9,700 nt of DNA, taken from NCBI GenBank assembly GCA_041552055.1, contig JBFELO010000169.1:1-9700 (forward strand), written 5' to 3'. Positions 1-4,685 of this stretch are shown here, one piece after another. The position numbers and the translations under genes were made by a program. The DNA comes from JBFELO01 sp041552055 (GTDB lineage Bacteria; Acidobacteriota; Thermoanaerobaculia; Thermoanaerobaculales; Sulfomarinibacteraceae). The notes beneath the pieces are model-generated. The model had not been told where the DNA came from. It saw only the letters and a program-made list of their open reading frames with translations, and did not search any database. Position 1 is the first letter of the stretch. The number at the start of each line of letters is the position of its first letter.

Positions 1-10
1 CGAGAACGAC

Positions 11-34
11 GAAGACGAAGAACGGGTGGGCGGG
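11..34. repeat. 24-bp direct repeat, copy 1 (other copy 9323-9346)
   Basis: Positions 11-34 and 9323-9346 are identical over 24 bases, starting GAAGACGAAG and ending GGTGGGCGGG. The match extends leftwards with one mismatch (GAC against GAT). The sequence is purine-rich and of low complexity at its left end, so part of the identity could be compositional. The right half is not simple sequence. Both copies lie in intergenic DNA. Confidence 0.7.
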
Positions 35-41
35 GGGATCC

Positions 42-81
42 GCATAGCCGCATAGCCGTATAGCCGAAAGTCCGCAAGCCC
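42..81. repeat. 8-bp tandem repeat GCATAGCC, about 5 units
   Basis: The units read GCATAGCC (42-49), GCATAGCC (50-57), GTATAGCC (58-65), GAAAGTCC (66-73) and GCAAGCCC (74-81). The first two are identical and the array decays to the right. It is preceded by GGGGGGATCC. The period is 8, unlike the 7-bp arrays elsewhere in this window. Confidence 0.8.
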
Positions 82-98
82 CGGGGGGGGAGGGCGAT

Positions 99-126
99 CC
101 AGCGACCAGCGACAAGAGACCAGCGA
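99..126. repeat. 7-bp tandem repeat CCAGCGA, 4 units
   Basis: Heptads CCAGCGA (99-105), CCAGCGA (106-112), CAAGAGA (113-119) and CCAGCGA (120-126) run directly into the 53-bp repeat. The last unit lies inside that repeat. Confidence 0.7.
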
Positions 127-170
127 CGGTCGGGCGGGAGGTCTGCGCCCTTCGCGTCTTCGCGGTTCAA
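118..170 (-). repeat. 53-bp exact repeat, copy A, 3' of DUF255 gene
   Basis: Bases 118-170 are identical to 4633-4685. On the minus strand the element begins TTGAACCGCGAAGACGCGAA and continues GC-rich. Here it starts 14 bp after the TGA stop of the minus-strand gene ending at 185, so it sits in that gene's 3' region in the sense direction. The other copy has the same placement relative to lhr. It is a dispersed intergenic repeat of unknown role: 3' mRNA element, short mobile repeat, or neutral. Confidence 0.9.
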
Positions 171-184
171 ACGGCCGCCCCGGG

Positions 185-2377
185 TCAGGATGACGGTTCG
201 GCTTTCGTCGCCTCCGCGAGGAGCTCGTCGAGCTTGACCGGATCTGTGGTGGGCAGCTTGCACTGGAAGTCGCGGCAGACGTAGGCCGCGGCCCGACCGT
301 CGATCGAGGCGTAGTTTTCGGTAAACGGTGCGAGCTGCCGAATCTGGTCACCGGCCTTCCCATCCGGGACCACCAGCAACACCGCATGCGGCAGGTAGCG
401 AGATCGGACTACTTTCAGCAGCTCGGTGGTGTCCGGCGTCCCCGGCTCGCCCGCGATCACCACCTCCAGCGACGGGCCCGAGGCCATCTGCAGGGCCGCC
501 ATCAGGTGGGTGTGCGCGGACGGCGCCCGCGTGACGTCGGCGGAGAAGGCCGCGGCCACGGCGTCGGCACGATCGTCATAGGCAGTCCGCCCGGTGAGCC
601 GGCCAAGCCGCACGAGGTTGGCCATCGCCACCGAGTTTCCGGACGGCATCGCCCCGTCGTACACCTCCTTCTGGCGCACCAGCAGCCGCTCCGCGTCGTC
701 GGACGTGAAGTAGAAGCCGCCGCGGCCGTCATCCCAGAACCGCGCGAGCGTCTCGTCCTGGAGGTCGGTGGCGCGGCGTAGGTGTTTCGGATCTCCGGTG
801 GCGTCGTAGAGCGCGAGGCATGCCCAGGTCAGGAACGCGTAATCGTCGAGAAAGGCCGGAATGAACACCGATCCGTCGCGGTACCGGTGCATGAGGCGGC
901 CGTCTTTGGAGCGCATCGTGTCCCAGACGAATTCCACCGCACGGGCGGCCGCGGCGACGTACTCGTCGTCGCCGAACACTCTGCCCGCCTCTGCCATGGC
1001 CGCGATCATGAGGCCGTTCCAGTCGGTGAGGATCTTGTCATCCTTGAGCGGGTGGATTCGTTTCTCCCTGGCGTTGAACAGTTTCGATCTGACCGATGCC
1101 AGGAGTCGTTCGAACTCGTCAGGCTCCATCTCCAGCCGCTGCGCCGCCTCGAGGTGGCTCTCCTGGAGGTGCGGAATGTTGGATCCGGTCGGTTTGCGTG
1201 TCGACTCGTCCAGGTAGTTCCCCTCGGGATCGAGATTGAAGAGTTCGATGGCAAACTCGGCGTCGCCCTCATCCAGCACGTCGCGCACCTGATCGATGCT
1301 CCAAAGGTAGAACTTGCCCTCCTCCCCCTCGCTGTCCGCGTCTTCGGCCGAGTAGAAGCCGCCCTCGTCAGAGGTCATGTCACGCAGAACGTAGGTGAGG
1401 ACCTCGCGCGCGGTTCTCTCATGCTCGGCCTGTCCCGTGGCCAGAAATGCCTCGGTGTATGCCAAGGCCAGCATCGCCTGGTCATACAGCATTTTCTCGA
1501 AGTGCGGCACCAGCCACTCGGAGTCGGTCGAGTAGCGGTGGAATCCGAAGCCGACGTGGTCGTAGATCCCGCCGAGGCGCATCGATCGCAGCGTGTGCTC
1601 GACCATTGCCAGAGCTTGCGGCTCGCCGGTGCGCTGCCAGTACCGGAGCAAAAAGACCAGATTGTGCGGTGACGGGAACTTGGGGTGATCGCCGAAGCCG
1701 CCTTCCCGGTCGTCGTAGCGGTTGCGCAGCTGGCGGTAGGCGGTCTCGACTGCCGATGCCTCGATCGCACCGGGTTTCTGCCCAGCCGTGGCGCTCTCGA
1801 GGTGCCCGAGGATCTGCTGCGCGGACTCCAGCACCTTTTCGCGCTCCGACTGCCACATCTGCTGGATCCTCGGCACCAGCTCCATCATCCCGACGCGACC
1901 GTACCGGGTCTGCTTCGATATGTAGGTTCCGGCGAAGAACGGCTCCTTGTCCGGGGTCATGATGATGGTCAGGGGCCAACCTCCGCTTCCCGTCAGCATC
2001 TGGCACACCGTCATGTACACCTGATCGACGTCCGGCCGTTCCTCGCGGTCGACCTTGATGTTGACGAACGCTTCGTTCATCAGGGCGGCCACGATCGGGT
2101 CCTCGAACGACTCGTGCTCCATGACGTGACACCAGTGGCAGGTGGCATACCCGATCGACAGGAAGATCGGCTTGTCCTCGGCACGGGCCTTTTCGAATGC
2201 CTCCTCGCCCCAGGGGTACCAGTCCACCGGGTTGTTCGCGTGCTGGAGCAGGTATGGACTCTTCTCGGCGGCGAGGCGATTGCGGCTGCGTGGGCTCTCT
2301 GACGCCGACGCGAAGGAAGTGGTCATGATGACTCCTAGGAGCACGATTGCGAGGGTCGTGGCACGGGGATGTCTCAC
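185..2377 (-). CDS. DUF255/YyaL-family thioredoxin-fold protein, probably exported
   Basis: 730 residues, complete. The N-terminal domain (about 33-190) is the DUF255 thioredoxin-like fold. It opens with the family block NRLAAEKSPYLLQHANNPVD (33-52) and carries a C80-H-W-C83 redox motif and a GGWP segment (132-135), probably the cis-proline loop. The rest (about 205-640) resembles the six-hairpin glycosidase/epimerase-like domain of this family, with blocks at GGFGDHPKFPSP (227-238), the HFEKMLYDQ region (292-300) and LTDWNGLM (450-457). The C-terminus has the usual YVCRDFQC cysteine pair (C701, C706). Family members include YyaL and SPATA20; the substrate is not established. The GTG start at 2377 gives a convincing signal peptide: a basic n-region, hydrophobic residues 9-18 and an ASA site after residue 25. 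That GTG has no Shine-Dalgarno. ATG codon 18 (2324-2326) has AGGAG 5 nt upstream and would give a cytosolic 713-aa form. The identity is firm; the start and location are open. Confidence 0.93.
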   Translation of the reverse strand: MRHPRATTLAIVLLGVIMTTSFASASESPRSRNRLAAEKSPYLLQHANNPVDWYPWGEEAFEKARAEDKPIFLSIGYATCHWCHVMEHESFEDPIVAALMNEAFVNIKVDREERPDVDQVYMTVCQMLTGSGGWPLTIIMTPDKEPFFAGTYISKQTRYGRVGMMELVPRIQQMWQSEREKVLESAQQILGHLESATAGQKPGAIEASAVETAYRQLRNRYDDREGGFGDHPKFPSPHNLVFLLRYWQRTGEPQALAMVEHTLRSMRLGGIYDHVGFGFHRYSTDSEWLVPHFEKMLYDQAMLALAYTEAFLATGQAEHERTAREVLTYVLRDMTSDEGGFYSAEDADSEGEEGKFYLWSIDQVRDVLDEGDAEFAIELFNLDPEGNYLDESTRKPTGSNIPHLQESHLEAAQRLEMEPDEFERLLASVRSKLFNAREKRIHPLKDDKILTDWNGLMIAAMAEAGRVFGDDEYVAAAARAVEFVWDTMRSKDGRLMHRYRDGSVFIPAFLDDYAFLTWACLALYDATGDPKHLRRATDLQDETLARFWDDGRGGFYFTSDDAERLLVRQKEVYDGAMPSGNSVAMANLVRLGRLTGRTAYDDRADAVAAAFSADVTRAPSAHTHLMAALQMASGPSLEVVIAGEPGTPDTTELLKVVRSRYLPHAVLLVVPDGKAGDQIRQLAPFTENYASIDGRAAAYVCRDFQCKLPTTDPVKLDELLAEATKAEPSS
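2332..2336 (-). promoter_or_regulatory. Shine-Dalgarno AGGAG for an internal ATG of the DUF255 gene
   Basis: On the minus strand AGGAG lies 5 nt before an in-frame ATG at 2326-2324 (codon 18 of the long form). It is the only good ribosome site near the 5' end of this gene, so it bears directly on whether the protein is made with or without its signal peptide. Confidence 0.5.
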
Positions 2378-2387
2378 CTACGTGAGA
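2372..2387. promoter_or_regulatory. Small dyad TCTCAC-N4-GTGAGA over the GTG start
   Basis: This is a perfect 6-bp inverted repeat with a 4-bp spacer. Its left arm contains the GTG start codon (2375-2377, minus strand) of the DUF255 gene. It could be an operator or a small mRNA hairpin that masks the start. Six-bp dyads arise often by chance, so this is tentative. Confidence 0.25.
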
Positions 2388-2430
2388 ACGCGTCACAGGA
2401 TGAGCGGAATTCCGGCGGGACGTCGTGGAA

Positions 2431-2459
2431 CTGGTACGCACCCCGGGATCAGCGATAAT
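2431..2459 (+). promoter_or_regulatory. Candidate sigma70-like promoter of the aminopeptidase gene
   Basis: A -10 box GATAAT (2454-2459, 5 of 6 to TATAAT) lies 24 bp before the ATG. A weak -35 CTGGTA (2431-2436) is at the 17-bp spacing. Transcription would begin near 2466, leaving a short leader that contains the AAGGAGG ribosome site. The -10 box is good and the -35 poor. The AT-rich hexamer stands out in this GC-rich region. Confidence 0.45.
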
Positions 2460-2470
2460 GACCGGACCCG

Positions 2471-2477
2471 AAGGAGG
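2471..2477 (+). promoter_or_regulatory. Strong ribosome binding site AAGGAGG
   Basis: AAGGAGG lies 6 nt before the ATG at 2484. This decides the start: the reading frame stays open upstream to 2142, but that extension overlaps the divergent gene and lacks both family similarity and a ribosome site. Confidence 0.85.
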
Positions 2478-2483
2478 CGATCC

Positions 2484-3872
2484 ATGAATGCCGACACCTA
2501 TCGCGACCGACGACAAAAACTTCGTGAGGCGATCCCCGAGGGAGCCATCCTGATCATGGGCAACGCTGCGGCCTCGCGGAACTACGAGGACAATGTCTAC
2601 CCATTCCGACAGGACTCGCACTTCCTGTACTACGTGGGGGTGAGCTCGCCAGGGATGGCCCTGTTGATGGACGTCGACGGGGACGAGCGGTTGTTCGGCC
2701 CGGCGGAAGGCCCGGACGACATCGTGTGGGTCGGGCCGATGCCCGGCGTCGAGGATCACGCCGAGGCGGCGGGAGTCGCCTCGTGGGGGGTGTCCGAGGA
2801 CCTTCGCGACCGGGTGCGTGCCCTGGCCGCACGAGGAGACATCGTGCACTACCTGCCGCCCTACCGATCGCAGCGGCGGTTCGCGCTCGCCGACCTGCTC
2901 GACTCGGATCCACGAACGGTGAACCTCGGTGTCTCCGACGACCTGATGCGAGCGGTGCTGGCGCAGCGGATGATCAAGGGCCCCGAGGAGATCGCGGAAA
3001 TCGAGAATGCAGTCGCCGTGACCGCAGATATGTACCGGGCCGCGATGGCCGCCGCCCGGTCGGGCAGGAGCGAGGCCGAGATCCTCGCGGTCCTGGTGGT
3101 GCAGGCCGCGGCACGCGGTGTGCAGCTCGCCTTCAACCCGATCGTGACCGTACGTGGCGAGATCCTTCACAACGAGAGCTACCACAATACGGCTGCCGAC
3201 GGCGACCTCATGCTGATCGACAGCGGCGCCGAGTCGCCCGGGTTCTACGCATCCGACATCACGCGGACCTTCCCGGTGTCGGGTCGGTTCTCGGACCGCC
3301 AGAAGGAGATCTACGAGCTGGTGCTCCAGGCCCAGATGGCGGTGATCGACGCCGCCTCTCCGGAGCGGTCGAACAAGGAGCTCCACCTGATCGCGGCGCG
3401 CACCATCGCGGGTGGTCTGGTGGACATCGGTTTGATGGAGGGGGACCCGGACGATGCGGTGGCCGAGGGTGCCCACGCGCTGTTCTTCCCGCACGGAATC
3501 GGCCACATGCTCGGCCTGGACGTGCACGACATGGAGGACCTGGGCGACCTCGTGGGCTATCCGGAGGGCGAGCAGCGATCGACCCAGTTCGGCCTCAGCC
3601 TGCTCCGCATGACGCGACAGCTCGAGCCGGGTTTCGTGATCACTGTGGAGCCGGGGATCTACTTCAACCCGGTCCTGATCGACAGGTGGCAGGCAGATGG
3701 GCTCCACCGGGGTTTCATCCGCTACGATCGGCTGGATGCCCTGCGCGGCTTCGGCGGTGTTCGCCTCGAGGACGACGTGTTGATCACCCAGGACGGATGC
3801 CGGGTGCTCGGCCCGCAGATTCCCAAGACGGTCGACGAGGTCGAGGCCGCGGTGGGGGCCGGGAGCGACTGA
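2484..3872 (+). CDS. pepP: Xaa-Pro aminopeptidase (aminopeptidase P, M24B)
   Basis: 462 residues, complete. It removes an N-terminal amino acid when proline is next, using a two-metal (usually Mn) site, and acts in the cytosol in peptide turnover. The N-terminal aminopeptidase-P domain (about 1-150) includes YPFRQDSHFLYYVG (39-52) and the GPMPGVE loop (84-90). The C-terminal pita-bread M24 domain (about 170-450) has all five expected metal ligands: D246 (in LIDSGAE), D258 (in SDITRTFPV), H341 (in PHGIGHMLGLDVHD), E389 (in VEPGIY) and E429 (in RLEDDVL). The second-shell histidines H337 and H348 are also present. The length is close to the E. coli enzyme (about 440 aa). No signal peptide or membrane segment is seen. 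The start is fixed by AAGGAGG at 2471. It is divergent from the DUF255 gene and convergent with lhr, so it appears to be transcribed alone. Confidence 0.95.
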   Translation: MNADTYRDRRQKLREAIPEGAILIMGNAAASRNYEDNVYPFRQDSHFLYYVGVSSPGMALLMDVDGDERLFGPAEGPDDIVWVGPMPGVEDHAEAAGVASWGVSEDLRDRVRALAARGDIVHYLPPYRSQRRFALADLLDSDPRTVNLGVSDDLMRAVLAQRMIKGPEEIAEIENAVAVTADMYRAAMAAARSGRSEAEILAVLVVQAAARGVQLAFNPIVTVRGEILHNESYHNTAADGDLMLIDSGAESPGFYASDITRTFPVSGRFSDRQKEIYELVLQAQMAVIDAASPERSNKELHLIAARTIAGGLVDIGLMEGDPDDAVAEGAHALFFPHGIGHMLGLDVHDMEDLGDLVGYPEGEQRSTQFGLSLLRMTRQLEPGFVITVEPGIYFNPVLIDRWQADGLHRGFIRYDRLDALRGFGGVRLEDDVLITQDGCRVLGPQIPKTVDEVEAAVGAGSD

Positions 3873-3930
3873 CCACGCGCGTCGGAGCCCGCCACTCTTC
3901 CCGGCCGGCACGTGACGGTTGGGTGGGGTG

Positions 3931-3960
3931 AGAACCGCAAAGAAGCCAAGAACGCGAAGG
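3931..3960 (+). repeat. Diverged GAACCGC-type 3' element after pepP
   Basis: GAACCGCAAAGA (3932-3943) matches GAACCGCGAAGA at the head of the 53-bp repeats in 11 of 12 bases and is followed by another AACGCGAAGG unit. It starts 58 bp after the pepP stop and is on the plus strand, so relative to its gene it has the same orientation as the copies after the other two genes. Confidence 0.7.
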
Positions 3961-4069
3961 CGGACGCAATGTCTCCTCCTTACCCGGAGACTGCCCACGG
4001 GCCACACAGATGAGGACAGTCGGAAAGGCGGGGGTGCGGGAGAAGGGGGCGGGAAGACGTAAGCCTCGA

Positions 4070-4125
4070 GCAGTAAGCCGTAAGCAGTGAGCAGTCGGCA
4101 GTAAGCCGTAAGCAGTGAGCAGTGG
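4070..4125. repeat. Heptad tandem repeat with a 28-bp higher-order period
   Basis: Eight 7-bp units run GCAGTAA, GCCGTAA, GCAGTGA, GCAGTCG, GCAGTAA, GCCGTAA, GCAGTGA, GCAGTGG. The first 26 bases (4070-4095) recur exactly at 4098-4123, so four heptads form a 28-bp super-unit. Related heptads lie at 4058-4064 and at 9222-9242. It resembles in style the short tandemly repeated heptanucleotides described in heterocystous cyanobacteria, with a different sequence. It has no spacers, so it is not a CRISPR. Confidence 0.85.
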
Positions 4126-4229
4126 CAGCGGGCAGGGAATTGGGAGTAGGGGACCGGGATCTGGAATAGCATCGGGCGACGAGCACCTCGGGAGAAGACC
4201 GCCCCCTTGTCAGGCAGTCGAAGCGAAAT

Positions 4230-4420
4230 GCAGGCCGACGACACCGCCTCGTACGGGCGCGCCGTCCTCTTAACTTTTTCGGGGTGAGGTCTTTGACAAT
4301 GTTGGGTGCACCGTCACCCGGTAGAGCGGTCCATTCGGTCCCAACATTGTCCAAGGGGGCACCCGCGGGGAACGCGGCAGGGAGCCGGCGCGTCGCGGCT
4401 ACGCAGGTCTCACCGATCGA
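4230..4420. repeat. Composite repeat element, copy 1 (A-hairpin-B)
   Basis: Module A (4230-4257) matches 9422-9449 in 25 of 28 bases with no gaps. Module B (4358-4420) matches 9526-9588 in about 46 of 63 with no gaps. Between them is a long hairpin whose stem sequence differs from that in the other copy. A diverged match to the other copy also exists upstream, at 4036-4063, leading into the heptads. Module A can itself fold as a small stem: CCG/CGG plus ACGA/TCGT around a 7-base loop. I do not recognise the family. Confidence 0.7.
4292..4354. repeat. Long inverted repeat inside element copy 1
   Basis: The arms are TTTGACAATGTTGGG (4292-4306) and CCCAACATTGTCCAA (4340-4354). They pair at 14 of 15 positions, 12 of them consecutive. 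The 33-nt loop contains a further ACCG/CGGT pairing after a 3-nt bulge. No T tract follows on either strand, so it is not an ordinary intrinsic terminator. Confidence 0.85.
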
Positions 4421-4463
4421 GATGCACCCGGCGCGCAGGGGCTGCGCGCCTGCGCCCCCTGTA

Positions 4464-4609
4464 TGTCATCCCGAACTCGCGATCAAGGCGAGCGAGTCGA
4501 GGGATCCCCTCAGCTCTCCGGAGCGACGACCCGATCGCGCCGACGCTCTTGCTTGAGGGGATCCTTCGCTCCCTCCGGCCCTGTGGGACTCCGCTCGCTC
4601 AGGATGACA
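4464..4609. repeat. 146-bp near-palindromic intergenic repeat
   Basis: The ends are TGTCATCCCGA (4464-4474) and TCAGGATGACA (4599-4609), which pair with one mismatch. Inner arms GAGTCGAGGGATCCCCTCAG (4494-4513) and CTTGAGGGGATCCTTCGCTC (4552-4571) pair with few mismatches. The whole can fold into a long imperfect hairpin. From memory, elements with GTCATCC...GGATGAC ends are widespread in environmental bacterial genomes, so this is probably a dispersed palindromic repeat and not a unique structure. Confidence 0.75.
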
Positions 4610-4612
4610 AGG

Positions 4613-4639
4613 AAAAAACCTGCTGGCCGAGCGACCAGC
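4613..4639 (-). terminator. Rho-independent terminator of lhr
   Basis: On the minus strand, 43 nt after the lhr stop, GCTGGTC-GCTC-GGCCAGC forms a 7-bp stem (one G-U pair) with a 4-base loop. AGG and then six Ts (4618-4613) follow. The 5' arm is exactly the distal end of the 53-bp repeat. The 3' arm and T tract lie outside the repeat, and the equivalent place after the DUF255 gene has no such hairpin. Confidence 0.65.
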
Positions 4640-4685
4640 GACGGTCGGGCGGGAGGTCTGCGCCCTTCGCGTCTTCGCGGTTCAA
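4633..4685 (-). repeat. 53-bp exact repeat, copy B, overlapping the lhr stop codon
   Basis: Identical to 118-170. Read on the minus strand, the element's opening TTGA supplies the last base of the final lhr tyrosine codon (TAT) and the TGA stop (4684-4682). The other end forms the 5' arm of the downstream terminator. Confidence 0.9.

Larger units (their letters stand above)
1..184. other. Repeat-rich 3' flank of the DUF255 gene
   Basis: There is no credible gene in this stretch. It is almost entirely low-complexity or repeated DNA: a segment shared with 9323-9346, a purine-rich run with GGATCC, an 8-mer tandem array (42-81), a G run near 82-90, a heptad array (99-126) and a 53-bp repeat (118-170). 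It ends 14 bp before the stop codon of the minus-strand gene at 185. I see no terminator hairpin with a T tract for that gene. Confidence 0.7.
3873..4681. other. 809-bp convergent intergenic region full of repeats
   Basis: I see no credible gene in this stretch. In order it holds: a GAACCGCAAAGA element after pepP (3931-3960), a purine-rich tract (about 4018-4060), 28-bp-period heptads (4070-4125), unassigned sequence (4126-4229), a composite element with modules A and B around a long hairpin (4230-4420), a 146-bp near-palindrome (4464-4609), a terminator for lhr (4613-4639) and a 53-bp repeat overlapping the lhr stop (4633-4685). Open frames here lack ribosome sites and good starts. Confidence 0.75.

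Noticed and set aside
2142..2483. N-terminal extension of pepP
   Set aside because: The frame is open upstream but overlaps the divergent DUF255 gene. AAGGAGG sits exactly before the ATG at 2484, where family similarity begins.
4070..4125. CRISPR-like array
   Set aside because: The units are contiguous heptads with no unique spacers, and no cas genes are present.
1482..4244. Open frame of 920 codons on the minus strand across pepP and into the DUF255 gene
   Set aside because: It is antisense to pepP and a shifted frame of the DUF255 gene. It has no family motifs, ribosome site or plausible start.
3980..4354. Possible small minus-strand gene (TTG start) in the convergent region
   Set aside because: It crosses heptad repeats and the long hairpin, and has no ribosome site. 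Its resemblance to the frame at 9223-9651 is explained by shared DNA modules.
4268..4354. Integron attC site
   Set aside because: GTTGGGT fits the GTTRRRY core, but it comes before the AAC partner, the reverse of attC order. The partner lacks a proper RYYYAAC, and no integrase or cassette is present.
4292..4354. Intrinsic terminator for pepP
   Set aside because: The loop is 33 nt and no T tract follows on either strand. The hairpin is over 400 bp from the pepP stop.
4284..4556. Possible small plus-strand gene
   Set aside because: It is made of the hairpin, module B and the palindromic repeat, with no ribosome site or motif.
2378..4681. A functional partnership of pepP, DUF255 and lhr as a novel system
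   Set aside because: The genes are divergent and convergent, have separate signals and no shared pathway. All three are ordinary chromosomal families.
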